From the NCBI GenBank assembly GCA_030544235.1, contig CM060464.1, forward strand, positions 337,501 to 401,500: a stretch of 64,000 bases of DNA, written 5' to 3'. The notes under the pieces are model-generated. The model searched no databases. It was not told the origin of the DNA and was given only the letters and a program-made list of their open reading frames with translations. This stretch comes from Lepturacanthus savala. Its lineage: Eukaryota > Chordata > Actinopteri > Scombriformes > Trichiuridae. Numbering within the stretch: position 1 is the stretch's first letter; each line of letters begins with the position of its first letter. Below are positions 22,201-35,049 of the stretch, one piece after another. Both the position numbers and the translations under genes were made by a program.

Positions 22201-25060
22201 TGTATAGTGTTGTGTATTGTGTATAGTGTTGTATAGTGTTGTATAGTGTTGTATATTGTTGTATATTGTTGTATAATGTTGTATATTGTTGTATAGTGTT
22301 GTATAGTGTTGTATAGTGTTGTATAGTGTTGTATATTGTTGTATAGTGTTGTATATTGTTGTATATTGTTGTATAATGTTGTATATTGTTGTATAATGTT
22401 GTATATTGTTGTATAGTGTTGTATAGTGTTGTATATTGTTGTATAATGTTGTATATTGTTGTATAGTGTTGTATAGTGTTGTATATTGTTGTATAGTGTT
22501 GTATATTGTTGTATAGTGTTGTATAGTGTTGTATAGTGTTGTATATTGTTGTATAATGTTGTATATTGTTGTATAGTGTTGTATAGTGTTGTATAGTGTT
22601 GTATAGTGTTGTATATTGTTGTATAGTGTTGTATATTGTTGTATATTGTTGTATAGTGTTGTATAGTGTTGTATATTATTGTATATTATTGTATATTATT
22701 GTATAGTGTTGTATATTGTTGTATAGTGTTGTATATTATTGTATAGTGTTGTATATTGTTGTATATTGTTGTATAGTGTTGTATATTATTGTATAGTGTT
22801 GTATAGCGTTGTATATTGTTGTATATTGTTGTATAGTGTTGTATAGTGTTGTATATTGTTGTATAGTGTTGTATATTATTGTATAGTGTTGTATAGTGTT
22901 GTATATTGTTGTATATTGTTGTATAGTGTTGTATATTGTTGTATATTGTTGTATAGTGTTGTATAGTGTTGTATATTGTTGTATAGTGTTGTATATTGTT
23001 GTATATTGTTGTATAGTGTTGTATAGTGTTGTATAGTGTTGTATAGTGTTGTATAGTGTTGTATATTGTTGTATAGTGTTGTATAGTGTTGTATATTGTT
23101 GTATAGTGTTGTATATTATTGTATAGTGTTGTATATTGTTGTATAGTGTTGTATATTATTGTATAGTGTTGTATATTGTTGTATAGTGTTGTATATTATT
23201 GTATAGTGTTGTATATTATTGTATAGTGTTGTATAGTGTTGTATATTATTGTATAGTGTTGTATATTGTTGTATATTATTGTATAGTGTTGTATATTGTT
23301 GTATAGTGTTGTATATTATTGTATAGTGTTGTATATTGTTGTATATTATTGTATAGTGTTGTATATTATTGTATAGTGTTGTATATTGTTGTATAGTGTT
23401 GTATATTATTGTATAGTGTTGTATATTGTTGTATATTGTTGTATAGTGTTGTATAGTGTTGTATATTATTGTATAGTGTTGTATATTATTGTATATTGTT
23501 GTATATTATTGTATAGTGTTGTATATTATTGTATAGTGTTGTATATTATTGTATAGTGTTGTATATTGTTGTATAGTGTTGTATATTATTGTATAGTGTT
23601 GTATATTGTTGTATATTGTTGTATAGTGTTGTATATTGTTGTATATTGTTGTATAGTGTTGTATAGTGTTGTATATTGTTGTATAGTGTTGTATAGTGTT
23701 GTATATTGTTGTATATTGTTGTATAGTGTTGTATAGTGTTGTATATTGTTGTATATTATTGTATAGTGTTGTATATTATTGTATAGTGTTGTATATTGTT
23801 GTATATTGTTGTATAGTGTTGTATAGTGTTGTATATTGTTGTATAGTGTTGTATAGTGTTGTATATTGTTGTATAGTGTTGTATATTATTGTATATTATT
23901 GTATAGTGTTGTATATTATTGTATAGTGTTGTATATTGTTGTATAGTGTTGTATATTATTGTATATTATTGTATAGTGTTGTATATTATTGTATAGTGTT
24001 GTATATTGTTGTATAGTGTTGTATATTATTGTATAGTGTTGTATATTGTTGTATAGTGTATATTATTGTATAGTGTTGTATATTATTGTATAGTGTTGTA
24101 TATTGTTGTATAGTGTTGTATATTGTTGTATAGTGTTGTATATTATTGTATATTGTTGTATAGTGTTGTATATTATTGTATATTGTTGTATAGTGTTGTA
24201 TATTATTGTATATTGTTGTATAGTGTTGTATAGTGTTGTATATTATTGTATAGTGTTGTATATTGTTGTATATTATTGTATAGTGTTGTATATTGTTGTA
24301 TATTATTGTATAGTGTTGTATAGTGTTGTATATTGTTGTATATTATTGTATAGTGTTGTATATTGTTGTATAGTGTTGTATATTGTTGTATATTGTTGTA
24401 TAGTGTTGTATAGTGTTGTATATTGTTGTATAGTGTTGTATAGTGTTGTATAGTGTTGTATAGTGTTGTATATTGTTGTATAGTGTTGTATAGTGTTGTA
24501 TATTATTGTATAGTGTTGTATATTGTTGTATATTATTGTATAGTGTTGTATATTGTTGTATAGTGTTGTATAGTGTTGTATAGTGTTGTATAGTGTTGTA
24601 TAGTGTTGTATATTGTTGTATAGTGTTGTATATTGTTGTATAGTGTTGTATAGTGTTGTATAGTGTTGTATAGTGTTGTATAGTGTTGTATAGTGTTGTA
24701 TATTGTTGTATAGTGTTGTATATTGTTGTATAGTGTTGTATAGTGTTGTATATTGTTGTATATTGTTGTATAGTGTTGTATATTATTGTATAGTGTTGTA
24801 TATTATTGTATATTGTTGTATAGTGTTGTATATTGTTGTATAGTGTTGTATATTATTGTATATTGTTGTATATTGTTGTATAGTGTTGTATAGTGTTGTA
24901 TAGTGTTGTATATTGTTGTATAGTGTTGTATATTGTTGTATAGTGTTGTATATTGTTGTATAGTGTTGTATATTGTTGTATAGTGTTGTATATTGTTGTA
25001 TAGTGTTGTATATTATTGTATAGTGTTGTATAGTGTTGTATAGTGTTGTATAGTGTTGTA
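16291..25060. repeat. 8.8-kb array of 10-bp GTATAGTGTT units with higher-order structure
   Basis: About 877 tandem decamers of three main types: GTATAGTGTT, GTATATTGTT and GTATATTATT, with rare variants such as GTAAATTGTT (16511, 21402), GTATATTGCT (17201, 22102), GTGTATTGTT (17311, 22212) and GTATAGCGTT (17961, 22801). Rare variants recur at offsets of about 4.84-4.90 kb, showing a large internal duplication. A block that encodes an identical 76-codon frame recurs at 18806, 19793, 20700 and 23696, showing smaller duplications of about 0.9-1.0 kb. A two-base phase slip (TAGTGTATATT) recurs in each block. The array ends in degenerate TTCTGTTCTATCCTGTT up to 25,077. All ORFs inside are artefacts. 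Confidence 0.98.
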
Positions 25061-25077
25061 TTCTGTTCTATCCTGTT

Positions 25078-26437
<1,360 letters not shown>

Positions 26438-26454
26438 CCACCAGGGGGCGCTGG
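26438..26454 (+). promoter_or_regulatory. Strong CTCF-like motif
   Basis: CCACCAGGGGGCGCTGG matches the vertebrate CTCF core consensus at every core position. It lies in single-copy sequence about 1.4 kb from the 10-bp array. Motif match only; occupancy is inferred. Confidence 0.5.
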
Positions 26455-26549
26455 TGTCCAAACTATTAAACCTCAACTCTGTCCAGCCTCAGTTACACCC
26501 TGTTCTACAAAAAGCCTCATTATAGGAGCTCTCATTCATTGTCTGGTTG

Positions 26550-26552
<3 letters not shown>

Positions 26553-26626
<74 letters not shown>
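26553..26626. repeat. (GT)n microsatellite
   Basis: About 74 bp of GT. Confidence 0.95.
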
Positions 26627-27369
26627 ATGCTATGTATACTAAGACCAGGACTCACGTGTGGTTTAAATTACAGCAACGTAATTACATCAGCTTCAATCAG
26701 CTCTTACAGAAAACACCAATCATCTTTTTTTCCAACCAGATCCTGGCAGCGAAGCATCCAGTTGTTTTATTTTGCTTTTTGAGTCAAACTCAAACTCAAC
26801 AACAGAATAAAATGACATGTGATGAGGGTTGGTTACAGTAAACATGTGAGGAATTACAGCATGGGTGTTCCCCAGGGCCTCGATGCGGTCCCCATGCACA
26901 TTCCCACTGATTCTCCCCGTGTATTTAAAGCCACCATAATGGCTGCTGTGGATTCTCAGGGTTAACAACCCAGCGTAAATCAGTCAGAGACACAGACGCC
27001 GGCCGTCACGATGGGAGGAAAAGTACAGTAGGTGGTACAGGAGAGAGAAAGCAGCAAAAAGGTGGTTAATTAGTAGCAGCCCTGTCCTGTTATGCAGCCG
27101 TTGAGCAGGTTTTTGTGACCTCAGTCACGTATGCTCTGAGTTCTGTATGATCACCTCCAATCGTTGAGCTGCTTTTGTTTGAGCTGCAGCAGAAGCTGAT
27201 TACTGATCCCACCACTTCCCCCGGATTGTATAAATATCACTGAGTTGTGTTTGAAAAGCTCATATTTGCAGAGACAAAGAAAGTGTTTTATACTTTAGAG
27301 TGTTTCTGTTTCCCCTGAAGGACATAATTAGACGTATAAACACAACAGAAACAGGAATAAATATACTGC

Positions 27370-27830
27370 ACACTGCAAAAAATGAAATGCCAACAAATAT
27401 TTTTGGAGTATCTGTACTTTATTTCTACATATTCAACTTTCACTTTTACTCTACTACATGTGCTCTGAGCATTTTTAGCACAATAGGAATCAAATCTGGT
27501 GGAAACAGACTGAAAACATCTCAATTGTTGTGCTAAAGTGCCCTCATAGCAGCCTAAATGTGTGCTAAAGTGCCCTCATAGCAGCCTAAATGTGTGCTAA
27601 AGTGCCCTCATAGCAGCAGTGGAAATATCTTGTTAGTACAATTAGTCCAATATTGAGTAGAATTTTCTTGAAATATCTCATTCCATTGCCAGATCATTTA
27701 GCTTATACCAAGTTTTTGTTCTTGATTTTGGTCAATTTTGTCTTGTTTTCTTAAAATAAGTTTGATTTTTTATCTTAACGTTGTCTTTTCATTTCATGAA
27801 CTGCTCCACTGAAGAACAAAAATAATCTGC
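27370..27830 (+). repeat. Family R2 repeat with embedded 31-bp-family units
   Basis: Starts ACTGCAAAAAATGAAATGCC. At about 27,530-27,615 come three tandem copies of TGTGCTAAAGTGCCCTCATA plus GCAGCCTAAA (30 bp). The R2 block then continues with AATTAGTCCAATATTGAGTA and CTCATTCCATTGCCAGATCA. The 31-bp-family units therefore lie inside an R2 copy here. Confidence 0.6.
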
Positions 27831-28380
27831 ATCTGAATATATGTCAAGATGCTTCCACTCATTATTGAACTAATTGTACCAAAAACAACATATTTTCACT
27901 TGCTAAGCTTTAATGTTTTGCATTGCATTTATACAACATATACTTTAAATGTCCAATATCATAGAAATAGAGATTTAAGTGTATTTTTAATTATAGGTGT
28001 ATGTGTGTTCAGGGATGTCGTTAATAAATATCATGTTTCTGTCTCTTTCTTCCTGTTAATGAGGATCAGCTGACGTCATCAGCAGAGATTCAGCAACTTC
28101 TAAACAAATATCAGGATTTCATTGATTATTAACTTCTCTCATTTAATAGAAATAAGCTGCAGTTTACTCTTGTGATAGCAACGTCTCTGCTCTGTACTTA
28201 ACTTTAATTCTGAGGGAAATATGCAAGAAACTTTTTGTAAATTCATTGTTAAAAAATCTGAAGATCTAGATCCTGGATTCTCCAAGTTTAGCTATTTTAA
28301 AAAAAGCAGTTTGTCAGTGTAAGTTTCATTAAAATGAAACAACTTTCATTTGATAACAAACACATGCTGCATTTGGACAA

Positions 28381-28640
28381 ATGTCTTTTCATCTGCAGCA
28401 TAAAGAATCCCGACATCTTGAAGGAATTAGGAGATTTCAGCTCCAGCCGTATATAATGGCTCTTCCCATTCTTTACCACATAATACTTAATTTCTGGGTC
28501 CTTTTGGCCGGGAGGAATATCTCCTCTCATCGTGTTGACAAAGTGCTCTTAAATAGAGCTGGAAGCCCCAGTGAAACCAGATTGTTCAGGGAGATAGAGG
28601 CGGCGGACGATAACAGGCGGTAAATCAAAGGTTTGCAGCC
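28381..28640. other. GC-richer single-copy island
   Basis: About 28,381-28,640 is balanced in base composition and unlike the surrounding repeats. An 80-codon ORF on the plus strand has no recognisable family and no clear splice sites. It could be a conserved non-coding element. Confidence 0.3.
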
Positions 28641-28889
28641 AGAGATGCACCAATAGAGCAGGAGTAACACCTTTCTGTGGCAGCAGCTGCAGTAAAAGCT
28701 GCTGATGTTTTCATTGTGCTGCCATAGACTGAAAAACGTCCAGGATCTGATGCTGCATGAAGGATATAATCATCCTGATAGTAACAGCAGGAGGAGACAA
28801 GTCTGCTGCAAGGACAGTGTTCATGAAGCGCCGGGACAAACAGGAAAAAATATAGTGTCTCTGCAACTGAAGAGAACACTGAAGCATCG

Positions 28890-29290
28890 GTTTTGGCTCT
28901 TAGAAGTCACCTTAACATGTGTGTTGACTCCTAGAAGGCACCTTAACATGTATGTTGACTCCTAGAAGGCACCTTAACATGTGTGTTGACTCCTAGAAGG
29001 CACCTTAACATGTGTGTTGACTCCTAGAAGGCACCTTAACATGTGTTGACTCCTAGAAGGCACCTTAACATGTGTTGACTCCTAGAAGGCATTTTAGCAT
29101 GTGTTTTGGATCCCAAAAGGGCACTTAAGCACACATTTTGACTCCTAGAAGGCATTTTAGCATTCATTTGACTCCTAGAGAGCACTTTAACAGGCCTAGA
29201 GGACATGTTAGGATGCAGTTTGGGTCAGACTTAAAGACATGATTTCTAGAGGGCACTTTAGTATGATTTTTCTACAATTGGCCATGAAGC
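28890..29290 (-). repeat. 31-bp-family array, minus orientation
   Basis: About 12 units such as GGCACCTTAACATGTGTGTT plus GACTCCTAGAA, with the period dropping to about 28-29 bp in the middle. It ends in TTTTTCTACAATTGGCCATG (from 29,267), a flank also found in other members of the family. Confidence 0.85.
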
Positions 29291-29297
29291 GGTGACA

Positions 29298-29313
29298 CCC
29301 CCCCCCCCCCCCC
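29298..29313. repeat. C16 homopolymer
   Basis: Sixteen C followed by T-run. The minus strand is G16, which can fold as a G-quadruplex. Confidence 0.9.
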
Positions 29314-29389
29314 TTTTTTTCCATGTATTTGATCGTTTTTTACGAAGTCACTTTGGGGAACAGGCGGAATGTGTAATGTAAATGTAAGT

Positions 29390-29665
29390 GGTAAATCAGC
29401 AGAGTCATTAAGGAGCCGTCCTACAGGCACACAGCTCCACAGCAATCCATCCAAAAGCTGCTTGATATATTTCAGCAAGAAGCAGAAACATGAAAAGTGA
29501 TTCATCAGGATCCGTCGTATGGGACAAACGACAGCGTTTACGGATTCCTTCAATGTTGTTTTAGCAAAGTGGTGAACAAGCGATCTGCTAGAATGGTTCA
29601 AAGAAATAAATTTAGGAGACTCGTTTCTGTTTAACTGCAAACATTTGCTGCGAGAAGAGAAACTT
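29390..29665. other. Single-copy island
   Basis: Non-repetitive, moderately GC sequence between two 31-bp-family arrays. No supported ORF. A candidate conserved non-coding element on composition alone. Confidence 0.25.
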
Positions 29666-29674
29666 TAACACTTT

Positions 29675-29775
29675 AGCACTTTAACACATGCTTTGGATCC
29701 TAGAGGGCACTTTAGCAAACCACTAGAGGGCACTTAAGTATGAGGGTACTATAACATGCGTTTGGCTCCTACTTT
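29675..29775 (-). repeat. 31-bp-family units, degenerate
   Basis: Contains TTGGATCCTAGAGGGCACTT and two shorter degenerate units of the 31-bp family, minus orientation. Confidence 0.65.
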
Positions 29776-29805
29776 AATAAATGTGCAACAGCAAACTAAC
29801 GCGAT

Positions 29806-29984
29806 TTAAGACAAACGAGGAGACGACGCAGCATCGACCGGAGGAGTCGCAGCTTTAAAGCAGGAATGCAGCGCGGCCGACAACAGATTCTTCCAGTAGT
29901 CGATGATGGAGTCCTGAGCGCCAGCGTCGATTCGGCTGCAGATGAACGAGCCGCTTCGGCCTTTGATGTCACATGACCTCTTGT
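29806..29984 (-). CDS. Possible terminal coding exon of an unknown gene
   Basis: On the minus strand a frame opens after an acceptor-like TACAG (CAG at 29987-29985) and reads to TAA at 29808-29806. It contains CDIKGRSGSFICSRID, then AGAQDSIIDYWKNLLSA. Codon third positions are C/G-rich and the stretch stands out from its AT-rich, repeat-rich setting. A preceding minus-strand segment ending VIGSLASISSDSSSRP, with donor CCTG|GTAATC at 30,049, would join in matching phase across a 65-bp intron (30049-29985). I do not recognise the protein, the upstream acceptor is unclear, and no homologue can be named. It could also be a CpG-rich non-coding island. Confidence 0.33.
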
Positions 29985-30166
29985 CTGTATGTGTGTGTAG
30001 GTACGTGTGAGGTAATGGGGAGTGAGATAGAGAAAAATACTGGGATTACCAGGTCGGGAGGAGCTGTCAGACGAGATGGATGCAAGACTTCCAATCACAC
30101 ACACACACAATGTGAGGTGGAGGGGGTTTGAGTCGCAAAGGCGCCGATGGTTCACTCACAATACAG

Positions 30167-30279
<113 letters not shown>

Positions 30280-30289
30280 CACATCCTAC

Positions 30290-30640
30290 TGGGCTGCGCT
30301 CCAATCAGCAGGATTAATGACGAGGTATCGCGTTTTACAGTAAGGCAGCGTGTGGGGCTCCGGGGGGAAACGAATGGCCGGAGTCTGCAATCCCTCACGT
30401 CTGTCTTCAATAATGTAATCGACTTTTTAGGTTATGAGATAGTTGAGGTGGAGGCAATTTGCAAGAACTTCGTGGCGCGGTTGAGTTATGTTTCCTTAAC
30501 AAGACCATCACATGCAATCCGCTACTTCCCAGAGATCTGGACCCTGGTGAATACCTACTGTGTAAATACTGAGATGTTGAGTAAAAGCATGACGGAGCGG
30601 CGTGTCAGGACGTATTCACCCAGGGAATCTGTGATGCTTT
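30290..30640. other. Single-copy segment, ORF not supported
   Basis: A plus-strand frame stays open from the microsatellite to TGA near 30,640, but no family, start or splice signal supports it. The end of the segment (about 30,550-30,690) has a diverged partner at about 31,050-31,165 sharing ACTGAGATGTTGAGTAA. Confidence 0.35.
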
Positions 30641-30739
30641 GAGTAGAACTAATGAAATAGATCTGAAAAATAACGAGAGAAATGCTATAACTGGCTGTTT
30701 TTGATTAGTTTGGATCTTTCCTTTATATTTAAGTTCCTT

Positions 30740-30935
30740 CTAAGAGTCAAAACGCATGCTTCAGTGCCCGTTAGGAGCCAAATGTGTGTTAAAGTGCCCT
30801 CTAGGAGTGAAAATGCACGCTAAAGTGCCCTATAGGAGCTTAAGTGCCCTCTAGAGGAAAAGAAATGCTAAAGTGCCCACTAGGGAGCCAACATGTGCTA
30901 AAGTGCCCTTAAAAACTAGCTGTGTGCTGCACTTA
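30740..30935 (+). repeat. 31-bp-family array, plus orientation
   Basis: About six units of the type AAAGTGCCCTCTAGGAGTGA, with 20- to 31-bp spacing. Confidence 0.8.
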
Positions 30936-31169
30936 AAATGATGAATTTAAGAGTTGATATAAATGATAATTATATTATCATTGATTTTCGATCATTTAAT
31001 CATAATTTTAGATGCAATCATCAATCATCAGTCAATGGATTCAGACCCAGTGGAAACCTACTGAGATGTTGAGTAACAGCACGACGCTGCAGGGAATTTA
31101 CTGAGGATCCACGATGGTTTCAGAACAAGGAATGAAATAAAAAAAATCACGACAGAAATGCCTGAGATA

Positions 31170-32230
31170 TCCTTGAAAAACTGCTGCCCACTAACTGCTG
31201 GATCAACGCTGAACCAAAGGAAAACAAACCACAGACTCAGTTTCCACTGAAGACTTGTTCTGTGGTGAATCTCAGTCACAGGAGGTTAAAACGCTATTCT
31301 GGGGTTTGACTGACAATAAATGTGGCCACACTGAAGGAGTGATTTTGGGAAATGAGATGGAGTTTTGTTTTGACGTAAACTGAGGTCAGTGTGAAGTTAC
31401 CAGAGAAACGTTGAGCTGTTTTTATCCTGAGGTTCTTCGACTACTAACCAGGAATAAGAGACACGTCGGTGCAGCTTTCATTGACCTTTAGAACTGAATT
31501 TGAATTCCTCTTGACAGACAGAGCCTCAACAGGGTGAGGACCAAATCACAGAGATCAGCTGCTGCTGCTTTACAGGAGGTTCACAGCAGCAGAAAGAAGA
31601 TCAGCTTTTATCAGTTATCCCCCAAATATGCAGAAAACTAGAGAAGACAGTTTTCTAGATTCTTTACTTTAGCGATAAACTAGCTTACATTAGCTGCACT
31701 GCTAATTCACTTTAAGGTATCTCAAAAAATGATTATTAACATAACTTATAATAACTTGTTACTCTCTGAAACTCTTAGATGTTTTATGAGTTGTAAAACA
31801 GGTAGCTAATGCTAGTTAGCTCTTTGTTGCACTGCTTAATGCAATCTGATGCTCTTATATCATTTTATGAGTTGATGTAACTGATTTCAGATCGTTTCAT
31901 TACACGATCACATGATTTTTGATGATCACATGATTCCACTTCGCTGCTTCCTGCACCGTTGAAGCTCTTACAGGTAAAGACTTTGATCAATAGCAAGATG
32001 TTTTTAAATGTGCTCTATAAATACATTTCATTTGATTTATGATTCATTTCACTTTACTTTGCATCATTTTTGGTTGAGTTGCCTGTTTTTTCTCAACATT
32101 CTTTTAGTCTATTTTAATGCTTTTAATGTGTATTTCATGTCACTTGAGCTGCATTTATGCATAAAAGGGCACTTTACAAATAAAATGTATTATTTTTATG
32201 ACTCCTTTTCATAAGAAGCCAGAGGTTCAT
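31170..32230. other. AT-rich DNA, with a possible LINE/SINE tail
   Basis: No gene seen. Around 32,000-32,200 are TGCTCTATAAATACATTTCA and GCACTTTACAAATAAAATGT, which resemble 3' tails of dispersed fish retroelements. Confidence 0.4.
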
Positions 32231-32264
32231 TCAGTTGCTCAGTGAAGGACACAGCTGTCGTTCC

Positions 32265-32520
32265 TCATAGCTGAAAACTATCTGGCAGATCTGAGCTGCA
32301 GCTGGTGGCGGAGGCATGTTTGGCAGCGAGCAGGACGATGGCGGCGCTGCGTGTTCGGTGTGAGGTGACAGAGTCCGGTTCCAGTCCTCCGGGGTTCTGG
32401 ATCCTCAACAGGGAGACTCGTTCCGCCTCCAGTTCTCTTTCGGTGTCAGATTCCAAACCGCTGAGGAAATAACCCGACTTGTTGCGGTGGAAGGTATCGG
32501 TAGGGTCGACGGTGTCGGGC
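32265..32520 (-). other. CpG-rich island with an open minus-strand frame
   Basis: A minus-strand frame runs from a possible acceptor TTATTTCCTCAG (near 32,460) for 64 codons to TGA at 32,265. It includes ESDTERELEAERVSLLRIQN and is acidic then serine-rich. No ATG start, donor or recognisable domain. It could be a lone terminal exon or a CpG-rich regulatory island. Confidence 0.25.
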
Positions 32521-33544
32521 GGCGGGTTTCAGCCGCTGAAGGCTGGAGTGAGTGTGTGAGATGTTGAGAGTCAGCAGAACAATAATCCTCCGTTATCAGT
32601 GTTTGTCTTCGGTCGGATGAAAGCGGCAGATTCAGGACGTGTCAGCAAACACAGACGTGTGTATTTGCTACTGGTTTAGTCTGGGGGTCGATCACGTGTC
32701 TGATAACACATTAAAGCTAAAGGTCACGTTATAACGGCCTGAGTAGAAGCTGCAGCAGCCAGAGGTCAGTGAAGGCACCAGGAACCAGGCTGGGACATTT
32801 AGAGGATTCAGTGGTTTGTGCAGAGCTAATATTGGGTCAAATGGTTTGAAAAAATTACAAATTGAAACTGAAATTTTAAGTTTTGATCTTGAAATCTGAG
32901 AAATACAAAATAAAAACAGGCATACACTTCAATTTATCATCTTAAATATAAATATGATTCACTTTGCTGTCATGCAACTCTATGGACTTTATACCTGATG
33001 GTTTAGCTCTTAAAATGGTTTTAAAAGTTAAGGATGCATGTTCTCAGGTTTTATTCTAAGTAAATTTAATATTTGAAAAAATAAATCGTTTAAAAAAATG
33101 TTCTTTTAAAACCAAGATGAACAGAGCTGATGAGAGCTTCTTAAAACTCTACTTTAAACATTTCCACATGAAAATGAAGCTTCTTTTACACATTTACGCT
33201 GAATTCCATGGTATGTTTATTTATCTGTAAACATCAATACTGCAAAATTTAATATTGACAACAGATTTTTTAGTTTTTTCATGTTTCATATACTTTCATG
33301 ATATTTGAGATTCTATTTCTCTCAGACGCAAAAATCTAAAACTGAAAAAAATGAAACTGTAAATAAATAAAATCTGAATCTGAAAAAATAAACCATGCAA
33401 CAAGAAACTGAGATCAAATATCAAAAATGATTATAATTTAGTTTTTCCAAGTACAAAACATTTGACCCATTATTAACTCCACAGTTTTAAACTGGTCCAA
33501 CATGAATTCTACAGAGAACAACATCCAACTCCAACTAATGAAAT

Positions 33545-33890
33545 ATTACTTACACATGGTAAAACATGCATTTCAATGCAAAGTTCAATGATTAATAAGA
33601 AACGACTTCAAAGATCAATTATTTGTTATCCCAGAACATGAAGAATAGAAAATGTTTATTATAAAGGAGCCAATTAAATAATCAAACAGCTGAAATCTAC
33701 ATTAAATATCTAAATAGTCTCTACTACTGATATTCTATTAAACTATTGATTATTGTATTGATGATGTGGATATTGATGATATATATTGATGCTGGAACAG
33801 TAACATTGGGTTTAATACAGATAAAACACTTTATTTATTGTTGGAGCTGAGGTTTTTACTGGGATTAATGAATAAACTCAACAATAAAAC
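33545..33890 (+). repeat. Interspersed repeat family R1, copy 3
   Basis: Includes AAAGGAGCCAATTAAATAAT as in copy 1, the CTACTACTGATATTC block, and the TTTTTACTGGGATTAATGAA end as in copy 2. It is the most complete copy. Confidence 0.65.
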
Positions 33891-34441
33891 CACATATGAG
33901 TCCATATTAGTGATCTCATCAAAGGAAAACGTGCCATCATTTGTTTTTCCAGCGTTTACGTCAGTGTCAGGTTGGTCACCCAAGACACAGGAAATGAATT
34001 AATACTCAAAGGAAATCCTTGGAAATGCCATTGTTTCATGTGGCAATGAAGTCATAGGTGAGAAATAACGACTTTTTGCTCTTTTTGGGGTTTTTTTACA
34101 GTCAAATACAGAAATAGCAAAAAAAAGCCTGAAGCTACTGGTTCCTAAACAATGCAGCGTCTCTGGACTCCATCGACTTCCTGTGGCTGATATTCTGAGC
34201 TGCTTAATGACGTCCGGCGGCCAGAGGAGAAGCCAGGGCCTCGTCCACAGGAAGACATCGACTTCAGGGACCGAAGAGAAAAAAACACCCAAATAAGCTG
34301 CGAGCGGCTTCAGTAAACAGGAAAATACACAGAGGAAAGCACCTGGCTGCAGAGCACGGTGCGTTCAGGGACCCGGGACACACTCCGGCCCACGCTGGGT
34401 TGTTTCCTATTGATTCACAGGGTTTCCTCACTTCTGGATAT

Positions 34442-34444
<3 letters not shown>

Positions 34445-34530
<86 letters not shown>
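34445..34530. repeat. (GT)n microsatellite
   Basis: About 86 bp of GT. Confidence 0.96.
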
Positions 34531-34531
<1 letters not shown>

Positions 34532-34554
34532 AGTGAATCTATCATTGTGTCAGC

Positions 34555-34700
34555 CTTGTTTTGTTCAACAATATCTATAATTGGCATCATTAATTACGGC
34601 CTGGAATTCGCTCCGGTCTTAATTGTGTAGGATGTTACAGCGCGAGGATGGAATTCCATTGTGTTCACTAATCTTCACGGATGAAGGAGAGATCGGACAC
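34555..34700. other. Candidate conserved non-coding element
   Basis: Single-copy, with ATTGGCATCATTAATTACGG (a TAATTA homeodomain-type core) followed by CTGGAATTC, in a repeat-rich setting. Composition and motifs only. Confidence 0.25.
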
Positions 34701-34839
34701 AACAAAACACACGTGCACAAGAAAACACGCACGGCAGCAGGATTATCAGTGGAGATTCTGCTTTTCCTCTAATCCCTAATCAGGGATCGGTTTTAGTTAA
34801 ACTAGGGACAGAAGGGTTAGAGTTAATACTAATACTTTA

Positions 34840-35045
34840 TTTATCTGATGCAATTTGATGCTCGAACCAGAAAATGATCCGATTTCAGAAGCTGGAAGCA
34901 GAGAAATTTGACTTTTTCTTCTTAAAATGAACTCACATCGATTATTAAAACATTGGTGATTAATGGAACAGGTGAATCTACAAATGATCGTTTCAATAAT
35001 CAATAGATTAATCAAAATGATTGTTAGTTGCAGCCCTGTTCTACA
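34840..35045 (-). repeat. Repeat family R3 (GATTAATCG type)
   Basis: ATCGTTTCAATAATCAATAG, then ATTAATCAAAATGATTGTTA and GTTGCAGCCCT. These TAATCGA-rich ends with GTTGCAGC are typical of a dispersed teleost repeat. A related block is at 40.8-41.3 kb. Confidence 0.5.
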
Positions 35046-35049
35046 TATA

